Below, piece after piece: positions 18,911-30,103 of a stretch of 64,000 nucleotides of DNA. The stretch is from Pseudomonas frederiksbergensis (GTDB lineage: Bacteria; Pseudomonadota; Gammaproteobacteria; Pseudomonadales; Pseudomonadaceae). Positions within the stretch are counted from its first letter, which is position 1; each line of letters begins with the position of its first letter. Both the position numbers and the translations under genes were made by a program. Location of the stretch: assembly GCF_000802155.2 (NCBI RefSeq), contig NZ_JQGJ02000001.1, forward strand, positions 310,001-374,000, in the 5' to 3' direction. Under the pieces are notes generated by a model, which was given only the letters and a program-made list of their open reading frames with translations, was not told the origin of the DNA and made no database searches.

Positions 18911-20684
18911 TCCGCAACTGTTGGATTATTACCAACGCGAACTGACCTGGCTGCGGCATGCCGGGAGCCTGTTCGCCGAGCGCTACCCCAAGGTCGCCCG
19001 GCGCCTGGAGTTGTCCCCCGGCGAGTGCCCCGACCCCCACGTCGAGCGCCTGCTGGAAGGGTTCGCCCTGCTGGCCGCGCGCTTGCAGCGTCGGTTGGAC
19101 GACGACTACGCCGAATTCAGCGATGCCCTGCTCGAACAGCTTTATCCGCTGGCCATGCGGCCCTTGCCGTCCTGTGCCATCGTGCAGTTCGAGCCCGACC
19201 CGAGCAAAGGCAACTTGAACGAGGGCTACCCGCTGCCCCGCGACACGCCCTTGTTCGTCACCACGGAAAAAGGCCAAAGCATTCATTTTCGCACCACCGC
19301 CGCCGTGCACCTGTGGCCACTTCAAGTCAGCGAAGCCTTGTTGCTGGGCAGTGACGAGGCCCAGGCGCTGACAGGGGTGGTCCAGGCGCGCTCGGCCTTG
19401 CGCCTGGAGCTGCGTTGCCTGGGAAAAAGCCAATGGTCGACCCTGGGCATCGACTCGCTGCGGGTACACCTGGCGGCGTCACCGATCATCAACGCCGGGC
19501 TGTACGACTTGCTTGGCGCACATGCCATCAAGGTCCTGGCCGGCGCGCCGGGCAGCGTGCCGGAACCGTTGGCGGGTTTGCCGCAGATTGTCGGTTTCGC
19601 CAGCGACCAAGCCTTGCTTCCTGATGAGGATGGCGTGCATCCAGGCATGCGCCTGTTGGCGGAGTATTTCGCCTTTGCCGACAAATTCGGCTTTTTCGAC
19701 CTGCCGCTGGCCGGCGCCAACAGCGACAACGCTTCTTTATATCTCTACATCGTGTTCGACCGGGCGCCAACCAGCCGCCTGCCGCTCCAGGCCAGCGACA
19801 TTGCCCTGGGCTGCGCACCGGTGATCAACCTGTTTCCCCGAACTTCCGAGCCCCTGCGCCCGGACGGCACCCGCAGCGAGTATCGGCTGGTGGCCGACAG
19901 TCATCGGGAAAACAGTGTGGAGATCCACAGCATCAGGGGCATGCGCGCCATGACTGGCCAGGGGGTACGTAAAGTTCCGGCTTACTACGGCAGCCAACAT
20001 GGCAGCGACGAGCCCTGTTATTGGCATGCACGACGAGTCAGCGGCATGACCCCGAACCGACTGGGCACCGACCTGATGGTCAGTCTCGTGGATACCCGGT
20101 TCGATCCATCGGCCGAATCCCAGGATTACAGCCTCACCGCCGAACTGCTGTGCACCAACCGCCACCTGGCCCAAAGCCTGCCGGCCGGCACGCCACTGGG
20201 TTTCGAGCGCCCCGGGCCGGTAGCCTGGGCGCGACTGCGCAACCCTCCCAGCCCGCAGAGCCTGCCGCGCCTGGACGGGGAGTCACGTTGGCGGCTGGTT
20301 TCGCAATTGACCCTCAACCACCTGTCGCTGGTGGAAGGTCCCCAGGCGCTGGACGCGTTGCGTGAGATTCTCGAACTGCACAACCTGCGGGACGAGGCCA
20401 GCGCGCGTCGCCAGATCGTCGGCGTATCGGGACTGGGCTGCGAGCGCGTCATCGCCCATCTCGGCGAAGACGCCTGGCGGGGCTGGCGTAATGGTCTGGA
20501 GGTGCGCCTGCAACTGGATCCGCATCATTTCGTCGGCAGCAGCGCCGTGCTGTTCTCCGGCGTACTGGCGCAGTTCTTCTCCCTGTACGCCACCGCCAAT
20601 CGCTTCGTGCGCACCGTGCTGGTCCAGTCCGACAAGGAGGTGAAGACATGGCAACCCCAAGCCGGCAAACCCCTGGCGCTCTGA
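18894..20684 (+). CDS. tssF: type VI secretion baseplate subunit TssF
   Basis: The largest wedge subunit, forming a TssF2G heterotrimer. The 596-residue product opens with the family signature LLDYYQRELTWLRHAGSLFAE followed by YPKVARRL, then DPHVERLLEGFALLAARL. The C-terminal part has GLGCERVIAHLG and SAVLFSGVLAQFFSLYA. Length and order are normal. It overlaps tssE upstream and tssG downstream. Confidence 0.96.
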   Translation: MSDSIDPQLLDYYQRELTWLRHAGSLFAERYPKVARRLELSPGECPDPHVERLLEGFALLAARLQRRLDDDYAEFSDALLEQLYPLAMRPLPSCAIVQFEPDPSKGNLNEGYPLPRDTPLFVTTEKGQSIHFRTTAAVHLWPLQVSEALLLGSDEAQALTGVVQARSALRLELRCLGKSQWSTLGIDSLRVHLAASPIINAGLYDLLGAHAIKVLAGAPGSVPEPLAGLPQIVGFASDQALLPDEDGVHPGMRLLAEYFAFADKFGFFDLPLAGANSDNASLYLYIVFDRAPTSRLPLQASDIALGCAPVINLFPRTSEPLRPDGTRSEYRLVADSHRENSVEIHSIRGMRAMTGQGVRKVPAYYGSQHGSDEPCYWHARRVSGMTPNRLGTDLMVSLVDTRFDPSAESQDYSLTAELLCTNRHLAQSLPAGTPLGFERPGPVAWARLRNPPSPQSLPRLDGESRWRLVSQLTLNHLSLVEGPQALDALREILELHNLRDEASARRQIVGVSGLGCERVIAHLGEDAWRGWRNGLEVRLQLDPHHFVGSSAVLFSGVLAQFFSLYATANRFVRTVLVQSDKEVKTWQPQAGKPLAL

Positions 20685-21673
20685 ACCTCAGCGAGCGTCT
20701 GCGACGCGATCCGCAACGCTTCGAATGGCTCCAGGCCTTGTTGCTGCTCGAACGCGAACATCCGCAGGCCGAGCCTCTGGGCAGCGGCACCGCGCCGCAC
20801 GCCGAGGCGTTGCGCCTACGCGGCCCCCTGACGCCACTGTTCGCGGCCAGTGAAATCGAAAGCCTGTGCCAGGAACCGGGGCTCCCGCCGACCCTGGCCA
20901 CGCCAATCTTTGGCCTCGGTGGCCCGGACGGCCCGCTGCCCTACGCCTACCAGGAATGGCTGCAACAACGGGCGCGGGCAAAAGACCATGCCCCGGCGGA
21001 ATTCCTCGACCTGTTCCAGCATCGCCTGCTCAGCCTGCTTTACAAAGTGATGCGCAAACACCGCATCGCCCTGGGGTTCACGGCCCCAGGCTCGTCCGCC
21101 GTACAGGCGCAAATGCGCGCGTTGACCGGACTGCTGCCCAAGGCCATGCAGGAACGCCAGGCCGCACCCGACTCAGCGGTGCTGGCCTGCACCGCGCTGT
21201 ATGCCGATGGTCGGCGTTCCCTGGCCGGCTTTGCGGCGATTGTCCGTGAACAGTTCGGCTTGCCCGTCGAGCTGAACGCCTATGAAGGAGGCTGGCGTGA
21301 AATCCCGCCGGCCAGCCGCAGCCGCTTGCAGCCGGGCGGACGCAATCTTCGCCTGGGCCGCAACGCGGTGGCCGGTACCCGGGTCTGGGACGAACACGCT
21401 GGCGTGCGCCTGACGCTGGGGCCGCTGAGCGCGACCCAGGCCAGCAGCTTGCTGCCGACTGGCGAAACCCATCCGCTGCTCGCCAGCCTTTATGCGCTGT
21501 ATTTCGGCCCGGACCTGGACTGCAACCTGGTACTGCTGGTCCGTGGTGCCGGCCCGCTGCAACTGGGCCGCCAGGCAGCGCCTCGACTGAACTGGAACGG
21601 TGGCCTGCAACGCCAGCCGAGCCTGGCCGTGCAACGGATCGAAACCCGCCTTCGCCAGCCGGAGATCGCCTGA
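20648..21673 (+). CDS. tssG: type VI secretion baseplate subunit TssG
   Basis: TssG bridges the two TssF copies of each wedge. The 341-residue product has RDPQRFEWLQALLLLER at the N-terminus, IFGLGGPDGPLPYAYQEWL (the most conserved block) and FLDLFQHRLLSLLYKVMRKH. The C-terminal half contains AGFAAIVREQFGLPVELN and LGRNAVAGTRVWDEHAGVRL. The start lies 37 bp inside tssF. Confidence 0.95.
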   Translation: MATPSRQTPGALNLSERLRRDPQRFEWLQALLLLEREHPQAEPLGSGTAPHAEALRLRGPLTPLFAASEIESLCQEPGLPPTLATPIFGLGGPDGPLPYAYQEWLQQRARAKDHAPAEFLDLFQHRLLSLLYKVMRKHRIALGFTAPGSSAVQAQMRALTGLLPKAMQERQAAPDSAVLACTALYADGRRSLAGFAAIVREQFGLPVELNAYEGGWREIPPASRSRLQPGGRNLRLGRNAVAGTRVWDEHAGVRLTLGPLSATQASSLLPTGETHPLLASLYALYFGPDLDCNLVLLVRGAGPLQLGRQAAPRLNWNGGLQRQPSLAVQRIETRLRQPEIA

Positions 21674-21674
21674 A

Positions 21675-24218
<2,544 letters not shown>

Positions 24219-24274
24219 CACCTCCAGGCCGACCGAATTTCGTGGCAGTTTCTTACTCAGTGGAGACATGCATC

Positions 24275-24844
24275 ATGACGGAAAGCGACTTTTTAAATGT
24301 GGTATTGCAGGCAGCCGGCGTCCACCCGCAAGATTTTTCCGGCACACCGAGCCAGTTCAATAAAAGCTGGACTTCGAACGGTCCGTGGGAAGGCGCCGCC
24401 CAAGTTGAAATTGCCTACCACCTTCTACGTGGCTACGCGACCGCTGCCAAGGTCAGGGAGATCAGCTACCCCTGGCCTTACAGCGCCGAGAAGGTCGATT
24501 TCTATTTCGTTCTCCAAGGAAAGAGCTATGCGGTAGAAATCAAGGTAGAGAGCACAAACGGAGATTTCGGCGGCGCTAACCTCCAGGAATCAATCACCCG
24601 GGATGTCAACAAGCTCCACGGGTTCAAGGCCGACAATCGCTGGGTCGTGGTCATCGCTACGAGTCAGAAAAATCGTGAGTTGCTGGATAAGACCCTGAAC
24701 CGCGGTGATTCATGGGTCTGCGATGCCGAGGGGTCTTTCACTGCTTATCTCTGCAACATAGACACATATCCTCACGGCCTTCCTATCAGTCGATCAAGCG
24801 AATTAAGCGCACCGTACAATTTCATCACCACCCACTACAGCTGA
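24275..24844 (+). CDS. unrecognised protein with PD-(D/E)XK nuclease-like signature in the T6SS operon
   Basis: A 189-residue protein between clpV and vgrG that I cannot assign to a named family. Residues 73-90 read as strand, Asp75, hairpin, then Glu88-Ile-Lys90 (VDFYFVLQ...YAVEIK). An upstream helix with Glu45 and a downstream helix with Gln104 (NLQESITRDVNKL) fit the order of the PD-(D/E)XK nuclease fold. The ATG at 24275 has TGGAGA upstream. It has no signal or membrane segment, and its base composition looks slightly less GC-rich than clpV. By position it could be an effector, an accessory factor or a defence-type nuclease. In HSI-III of P. aeruginosa a hypothetical gene occupies the same slot. 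Confidence 0.75.
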   Translation: MTESDFLNVVLQAAGVHPQDFSGTPSQFNKSWTSNGPWEGAAQVEIAYHLLRGYATAAKVREISYPWPYSAEKVDFYFVLQGKSYAVEIKVESTNGDFGGANLQESITRDVNKLHGFKADNRWVVVIATSQKNRELLDKTLNRGDSWVCDAEGSFTAYLCNIDTYPHGLPISRSSELSAPYNFITTHYS

Positions 24845-24878
24845 CGCGTACGTTTTCTCGAAGTCGTGAGGCCTTTCA

Positions 24879-26888
24879 ATGCCCCGCTCCACCGACAGCA
24901 ACACCACCCTCTCCCTCACCGCCACCTCGCTGTCGGCGCTGTACCCCGACTCGCTGTCCGGCGAAGAGCGCCTCAATAGCTTGGGCTCGCACATTCTCAA
25001 CGGCATCAACGACGGTGCCTCGCTGGACCTCACCACGGCCGTCGCCAGCCATGTGACCGCCACCTTGCACAAGGACGCCATGCTGCGCCCGCTGGATGGG
25101 TTGGTGGCCGAGATCCGCCAACTACCGGCCGATGCCACCGCCGAGCGCTATCAACTTTTGCTCCGGCCATGGCTCTGGTGGCTGAGCCTGGCCAGCAACA
25201 ACCGCGTGTTCCAGAACCTCGTCACGTCGGACATTGTCACCACGATTTTCAACGCCCATGGCTTCAGCGATTTTCAACTCAAGCTCAGCGGCAGCTACAC
25301 CCCGCGCGAATACTGCGTGCAGTACGGCGAAACAGACCTGGCCTTCGTCTCGCGCCTGTTGGAAGAAGACGGGATCTTCTGGTTCTTCTCCCATGACGAG
25401 GGCAAGCACACCTTGGTCCTGGCCGACAGCAATGACGCCTTCTCGCCCATCCCCAATGGGCCGACGGTGAATTATCTCGGGCAGAAGCTGGGGGAGCGAG
25501 AACTGCACGGTATCCGCGCAGGGCAAGTGTGCCTGCAAGCGGTGGCCGGGGTTTACCAGGCCACCGATTATGAGTTCACCACGCCGACGACATCGCTCTT
25601 CAGCCAGGCCGAGGCCATGGCGGGGCCGAGTTCGCTGTACGAACATCCCGGCGGCTATACCGCCAAGGCCCAGGGCGATGCGTTGACCAAGCAGCGAGTG
25701 GACGGCCTGCGCAGCCAAGAGAAGCGGTTTGTCGGCGAAAGCGACTGCCGCTGGCTGGTGCCAGGCTATTGGTTCACCCTCGTCGGTCATGAAGACACGA
25801 CGCTGAACATCGATTGGGTCGTGACGGCAGTCAGCCATGAAGCCAGCCACGACAGCTATCGCAACCGCTTCGAAGCGATCCCCAAGGCCACCGCCTACCG
25901 ACCAGCTCGCATCACGCCAAAACCACGCATGCATACCCAGACGGCGCTGGTGGTGGGCAAGGCCGGCGAAGAAATCTGGACCGATGAATACGGCCGGATC
26001 AAGTTGCAGTTCCCCTGGGACCGCACCGGCAAGAACGACGAGACCTCGTCCTGCTGGGTACGCGTGGTCCTGCCCTGGAGCGGCAAGGGTTTTGGCATGC
26101 AGTTCGTGCCGCGCATCGGCCAGGAAGTCATCGTCACCTTCATCGACGGTGACCCGGATCGGCCCTTGGTTACCGGTTGCGTCTACAACGGCGACAATGC
26201 CTTGCCCTACGCGCTGCCAGCGAACCAGACCCAATCCGGGATCAAGACCAACTCGTCCAAGGGCGGCGGCGGTTTCAACGAGTTGCGCTTCGAAGACAAG
26301 AAAGACGCTGAAGAGGTGTTTCTCCAGGCGCAAAAGGACTTCAACATCAACGTGCTCAACGACACCACCGCCACCGTCGGCCACGACGAAACCCTCACGG
26401 TGCAGAACGCCCGCACCCGCACGGTGAAGGATGGCGACGAAACCGTCACCCTTGAGAAAGGCAAGCGCTGCGTGACCATCCAGACCGGCAGCGACAGCCT
26501 CGATGTGAAAGACACCCGCACCGTGACCGTGGGTTCCGACCAGACCCACAGCACCGGCGGCAACTATGAGCACAAAGTCACCGGCAACTACAGCCTGACG
26601 GTGGACGGCAACCTGACCATCAAGGTCAGTGGCACCCTGACCCTGCAAAGCGGCGACAGCTTCGCCATCAAGAGCGGCACGGACCTGGCCGTCCAGGCCA
26701 GCACGTCCATCAGCCAGAAAGCCGGCACGGCCCTGAGCAACCAGGCAGGTACCTCCTTGGAAAACAAGGCCGGCACCACCCTGACCAACGACGCCGGCAT
26801 CAGCCTGGTGAACAAGGCCGCCGCCGAACAGACCGTGGACGGCGGCGGCATGCTGACCATCAAGGGCGGCCTGGTGAAGGTCAACTGA
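24879..26888 (+). CDS. vgrG: type VI secretion tip protein VgrG (TssI)
   Basis: The trimeric spike at the tip of the Hcp tube. The 669-residue product has a gp27-like region (EYCVQYGETDLAFVSRLLEE, DGIFWFF), a gp5 OB-fold with EEIWTDEYGRIKLQFPWDR and SSCWVRVVLPWSG then GFGMQFVPRIGQEVIV, and a C-terminal beta-helix rich in short repeats (TVTVGSDQTHSTGG, KAGTALSNQAGTSLENKAGT). There is no extra C-terminal effector domain, so cargo must bind non-covalently or through a PAAR-like protein. The N-terminus is shifted relative to common VgrGs and begins with a Thr/Ser-rich stretch. The MORN gene follows 12 bp later. Confidence 0.97.
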   Translation: MPRSTDSNTTLSLTATSLSALYPDSLSGEERLNSLGSHILNGINDGASLDLTTAVASHVTATLHKDAMLRPLDGLVAEIRQLPADATAERYQLLLRPWLWWLSLASNNRVFQNLVTSDIVTTIFNAHGFSDFQLKLSGSYTPREYCVQYGETDLAFVSRLLEEDGIFWFFSHDEGKHTLVLADSNDAFSPIPNGPTVNYLGQKLGERELHGIRAGQVCLQAVAGVYQATDYEFTTPTTSLFSQAEAMAGPSSLYEHPGGYTAKAQGDALTKQRVDGLRSQEKRFVGESDCRWLVPGYWFTLVGHEDTTLNIDWVVTAVSHEASHDSYRNRFEAIPKATAYRPARITPKPRMHTQTALVVGKAGEEIWTDEYGRIKLQFPWDRTGKNDETSSCWVRVVLPWSGKGFGMQFVPRIGQEVIVTFIDGDPDRPLVTGCVYNGDNALPYALPANQTQSGIKTNSSKGGGGFNELRFEDKKDAEEVFLQAQKDFNINVLNDTTATVGHDETLTVQNARTRTVKDGDETVTLEKGKRCVTIQTGSDSLDVKDTRTVTVGSDQTHSTGGNYEHKVTGNYSLTVDGNLTIKVSGTLTLQSGDSFAIKSGTDLAVQASTSISQKAGTALSNQAGTSLENKAGTTLTNDAGISLVNKAAAEQTVDGGGMLTIKGGLVKVN

Positions 26889-26900
26889 GGAAGCGCGACA

Positions 26901-27443
26901 ATGGCCTCGAAGAAACTGGACGTGGAACGCGACGACAGCCAGCTGAACGGGCAACTGGTCGATGGCAAGCTCGACGGCCCGCTGCAGATTGAAGAAGCAC
27001 AACGCCCGCAAGCGAAACTCCACTACCACCAGGGCGAACTGGAAGGCACCAGCATCTTGTATCATCCCAATGGCAAGGTTTCGGCGGTGTTGCCATTCGT
27101 GAAAGGCAAACTACAAGGCACGGCGAGTTTCTATGCGGCTGAGGGCGGCTTGCAACGCCAGGCCACGTACCGCCGCGGGCTATTGCACGGTGAGGCAAAC
27201 AATTACTTTCCCGATGGGCAACTGGCCGAAGCGGAGTTCTATCGCGACGGCGTACGCGACGGTCATTATCGGCGCCTGCACCCCAACGGCAGCCCGGCAG
27301 TCGAAGCCCGTTACCTCAACGGTCAACTGCTGGAACCGGCCCAGGCCTATGCCCAGGACGGCCGGCCATTGGATGCCGAGGGCAAGCCGATCTCCCGGGT
27401 GCGCTGGTGGTTCCGGCGTTGGAATGATCCGGCGCAGGCCTGA
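26901..27443 (+). CDS. MORN/YwqK-type repeat protein downstream of vgrG
   Basis: A 180-residue protein of tandem MORN-like repeats: GKLDGPLQI, GELEGTSILYHPNG, GKLQGTASFY, GLLHGEANNYFPDG and GVRDGHYRRLHPNG, spaced about 22-24 residues. Such repeats form an extended beta-hairpin ladder and occur in YwqK-type proteins annotated as antitoxins. A gene directly behind vgrG in the same operon is usually an effector, adaptor or immunity gene. Here no catalytic motif is visible, so adaptor or immunity is more likely. No signal peptide. Confidence 0.8.
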   Translation: MASKKLDVERDDSQLNGQLVDGKLDGPLQIEEAQRPQAKLHYHQGELEGTSILYHPNGKVSAVLPFVKGKLQGTASFYAAEGGLQRQATYRRGLLHGEANNYFPDGQLAEAEFYRDGVRDGHYRRLHPNGSPAVEARYLNGQLLEPAQAYAQDGRPLDAEGKPISRVRWWFRRWNDPAQA

Positions 27444-27504
27444 CATCAACCCCTCAGTCAGCCCAGTACATGTGGGCAGCTAGCCTGATTCCACCACGCA
27501 ACCA

Positions 27505-27900
27505 TCAGGGGATGAGCATCTGCACCTGCCCCGGCACGACGATCTTGATCACCCCGGCCCAGGTACACATCAACGTGCTGTTGGCGTCGATGGCCGGCAT
27601 GTTGCCGAGCAACAGCGTCGGTGCGCCACCGGGGATCCACGGGGTCGCGGTGGCCGGAATGCATGGCATGGGGGTCAGCACGCCCAACGCCGCCGCGGTG
27701 GCCGCGGCCACGGTCGGGTTCGCCAGGCTCTGGCACATGCCGAACGTGGTGATGTTCACCAAGGGAATATGATCCATGATATTTGCCGCCGGCATCCCCC
27801 CGGTCAGCAAGCGATTGACCGGTAGCACGTTGAGCACCGCCGGTGCCGCGCCGAAGCTGCATTGCAGGGTCGCGGTGCTACAGACTTGCGGGCATCCCAT
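27505..27900 (-). CDS. DUF4280 PAAR-like spike protein
   Basis: A 131-residue protein of the DUF4280 (PAAR-like) family: MGCPQVCSTATLQCSFG, then PVNRLLTGG, the segment IMDHIPLVNITTFGMC and a C-terminus rich in P/T/G with PWIPGGAPTLLLGNMPAI. Cysteines recur along the chain. PAAR-like proteins sharpen the VgrG tip and carry effectors. The ATG at 27900 has AAGGAG upstream. A longer frame upstream lacks similarity. It is transcribed towards the T6SS operon, so it has its own promoter in the 197 bp shared with the phosphotransferase gene. No fused effector domain. Confidence 0.85.
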   Translation of the reverse strand: MGCPQVCSTATLQCSFGAAPAVLNVLPVNRLLTGGMPAANIMDHIPLVNITTFGMCQSLANPTVAAATAAALGVLTPMPCIPATATPWIPGGAPTLLLGNMPAIDANSTLMCTWAGVIKIVVPGQVQMLIP

Positions 27901-28097
27901 CGCGATGGCTCCTTGGAAGCGACAGTCTCCAAACCTTAGCTCGCAAGCGCCCGCCGCGCACGGGAACCATGCATCAAGGCCGCTGATTATCCAGCAACAC
28001 GCTAACCTATAAGACCCCGGCGTGCTTGTGACGCCTCCCACGCGCCATTAGATTAGCCAATGATCGATGGCCTCCAAAATAAGCAGAAGGGATAAGC

Positions 28098-29165
28098 ATG
28101 GCAGTTACTGATCAGTCCACCCGCGTGCGCGACGGTGAAGAACTCGATGCCAACCTGATCGACCCGTACCTCAAGGCCCATATTCCTGGCTTGACCGGCG
28201 CGCCGGTGATCAGCCAGTTTCCCGGTGGCGCGTCGAACCTGACGTACCTGCTGGAATACCCCGAGCAGGAGTTTGTCCTGCGGCGGCCGCCGTTCGGCCA
28301 CAAAGCCAAGTCAGCCCACGACATGGGCCGTGAGTTCCGCATCCTCAATCAGTTGCGCGAAGGCTTCCCGTACTGCCCGAAAGCCTATGTGCACTGCACC
28401 GACGAGTCGGTGATGGGCGCCGAGTTCTACGTGATGGAACGGGTCAAGGGCATTATCCTGCGCGCCGAGCTGCCGCCGGAACTGGGTTTCGACGCCGCCC
28501 GCACCGAAGCGCTGTGCAAAAGCTTCATCGACCGGCTCGTCGAACTGCACCGCGTCGACTACCACGCCTGCGGCCTGGCCGACCTGGGCAAGCCCGAAGG
28601 CTACGTGGCGCGGCAGATCCGTGGCTGGAGCGACCGCTACGAAAAAGCCCTGACCCCCGATGCGCCCCAGTGGGAGGCGGTCAAGGCCTGGCTCAACGAC
28701 AAGATGCCCGCCGATCATCCGACATCGAGCATCGTTCACAACGACTACCGCTTCGACAACGTCATCCTCGACCCGGACAACCCGATGCAGATCATCGGCG
28801 TGCTGGATTGGGAACTGACCACCCTCGGCGACCCGTTGATGGACCTGGGCAACAGCCTCGCCTATTGGATCGAGGCCGGTGATCCGGCGCCGGTGCAACT
28901 GTTGCGCCGCCAGCCAAGCCACGCGCCGGGCATGCTGACCCGCCGTGAATTCGTCGATTACTACGCCGAACGCGCTGGAATCCGCATCGACAACTTCGAT
29001 TTCTATTACACCTACGGCCTGTTCCGCCTGGCCGGCATCGTCCAGCAGATCTACTACCGCTTTTTCCATGGCCAGACCCAGGACAAACGCTTCGCGCAGT
29101 TCGTTCAGATGAACAAACTGCTGGAGCAGATGAGCCTGCAGGTCATCAACAAATCCACGCTCTGA
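28098..29165 (+). CDS. aminoglycoside-phosphotransferase-like kinase of the ACAD10/11 type
   Basis: A 355-residue protein with the APH kinase fold: a nucleotide-binding loop region (QFPGGASNLTYLLE), Brenner motif with His214-Asn-Asp216 (VHNDYRFDNVILD) and Asp237 in GVLDWELTTLGDPLMDLG. Homologues are fused or adjacent to acyl-CoA dehydrogenases and act on 4-hydroxyacyl-CoAs in fatty and 4-hydroxy acid degradation. Drug resistance is unlikely. It is followed 24 bp later by an SDR gene, suggesting a two-gene operon for an acyl substrate. Confidence 0.88.
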   Translation: MAVTDQSTRVRDGEELDANLIDPYLKAHIPGLTGAPVISQFPGGASNLTYLLEYPEQEFVLRRPPFGHKAKSAHDMGREFRILNQLREGFPYCPKAYVHCTDESVMGAEFYVMERVKGIILRAELPPELGFDAARTEALCKSFIDRLVELHRVDYHACGLADLGKPEGYVARQIRGWSDRYEKALTPDAPQWEAVKAWLNDKMPADHPTSSIVHNDYRFDNVILDPDNPMQIIGVLDWELTTLGDPLMDLGNSLAYWIEAGDPAPVQLLRRQPSHAPGMLTRREFVDYYAERAGIRIDNFDFYYTYGLFRLAGIVQQIYYRFFHGQTQDKRFAQFVQMNKLLEQMSLQVINKSTL

Positions 29166-29189
29166 GCGCACCTATAACAAGGAAACAGC

Positions 29190-29957
29190 ATGTCCAAGAC
29201 CCAGTTGTTCGACCTCGACGGTAAGATCGCTTTCGTTTCCGGCGCCAGCCGTGGCATCGGCGAAGCCATCGCCAAACTGCTGGCCCAGCAAGGCGCCCAC
29301 GTGATCGTTTCCAGCCGCAAGCTCGACGGTTGCCAGCACGTTGCCGACGCAATCATCGCGGCTGGCGGCAAGGCCACCGCCATCGCCTGCCACATCGGCG
29401 AAATGGAGCAGATCAGCCAAGTATTCGCCGGCATCCGCGAACAGTTCGGGCGCCTGGACATTCTGGTGAACAACGCCGCCACCAACCCGCAGTTCTGCAA
29501 CGTGCTGGACACCGACCTTGGTGCGTTCCAGAAAACCGTCGACGTGAACATTCGCGGCTACTTCTTCATGTCGGTGGAAGCCGGCAAGCTGATGCGTGAA
29601 AACGGCGGCGGCAGCATCATCAACGTTGCGTCGATCAACGGCATCTCGCCGGGGATTTTCCAGGGCATCTACTCGGTGACCAAGGCTGCGGTGATCAACA
29701 TGACCAAGGTCTTCGCCAAGGAATGCGCGCAATTCGGCATCCGTTGCAACGCCCTGCTGCCTGGCCTGACCGATACCAAGTTCGCCTCGGCACTGGTGAA
29801 GAACGACGCCATCCTGAAGACCGCCCTGGCACAGATTCCCCTCAAGCGCGTGGCCGACCCGAGCGAAATGGCCGGCGCGGTGTTGTACCTGGCCAGCGAT
29901 GCGTCGAGCTACACCACGGGCGTGGCGTTGAATGTGGATGGTGGGTTCCTGTCCTGA
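29190..29957 (+). CDS. short-chain dehydrogenase/reductase (SDR)
   Basis: A classical 255-residue SDR. The cofactor motif GASRGIG is at 18-24, NNAA at 94-97, and the catalytic Ser148, Tyr161 and Lys165 are in NVASINGIS and YSVTK. The C-terminus DGGFLS is typical of the FabG-like group. It is co-transcribed with the phosphotransferase-like gene upstream, and this pairing suggests oxidation of a hydroxyacyl intermediate. The true substrate is not evident. Confidence 0.9.
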   Translation: MSKTQLFDLDGKIAFVSGASRGIGEAIAKLLAQQGAHVIVSSRKLDGCQHVADAIIAAGGKATAIACHIGEMEQISQVFAGIREQFGRLDILVNNAATNPQFCNVLDTDLGAFQKTVDVNIRGYFFMSVEAGKLMRENGGGSIINVASINGISPGIFQGIYSVTKAAVINMTKVFAKECAQFGIRCNALLPGLTDTKFASALVKNDAILKTALAQIPLKRVADPSEMAGAVLYLASDASSYTTGVALNVDGGFLS

Positions 29958-30017
29958 CAGTGAACCCCATAGCAGACCTGCTCGCTCCCACAAGAGGTCT
30001 TCAGCAATCACAACAAA

Positions 30018-30060
30018 TGAATATTTATTCCAATATTTGCATTTAGGGAATATTTATTCC
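30018..30060. promoter_or_regulatory. two GGAA-N6-TTCC operator-like sites (IolR/RpiR type)
   Basis: TGAATATTTATTCC (30018-30031, one mismatch) and GGAATATTTATTCC (30047-30060) lie 29 bp apart, start to start, in an AT-rich promoter region ahead of the Gfo/Idh gene. The pattern GGAA-N6-TTCC is the site reported for the RpiR-family regulator IolR of Sinorhizobium meliloti. A perfect copy lies at 56342-56355 in the inositol locus of this same window. Confidence 0.6.
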
Positions 30061-30063
30061 ATA

Positions 30064-30100
30064 AAGAGCCCTTCTGAAAATAAAAATTCAAAGGGCTCTT
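30064..30100 (+). promoter_or_regulatory. hairpin covering the ribosome binding site of the Gfo/Idh gene
   Basis: AAGAGCCCTT (30064-30073) and AAGGGCTCTT (30091-30100) are perfectly complementary, with a 17-nt AT-rich loop. The right arm contains AAGGG, the only Shine-Dalgarno candidate, eight bases before the ATG at 30104. In the mRNA this stem would hide the ribosome binding site. There is no T run, so a terminator is unlikely. Confidence 0.6.
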
Positions 30101-30103
30101 CTC

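Noticed and set aside
28098..29165. Aminoglycoside resistance gene
   Set aside because: The kinase motifs fit the ACAD10/11-type acyl-metabolism branch and the SDR partner supports that, not drug resistance.
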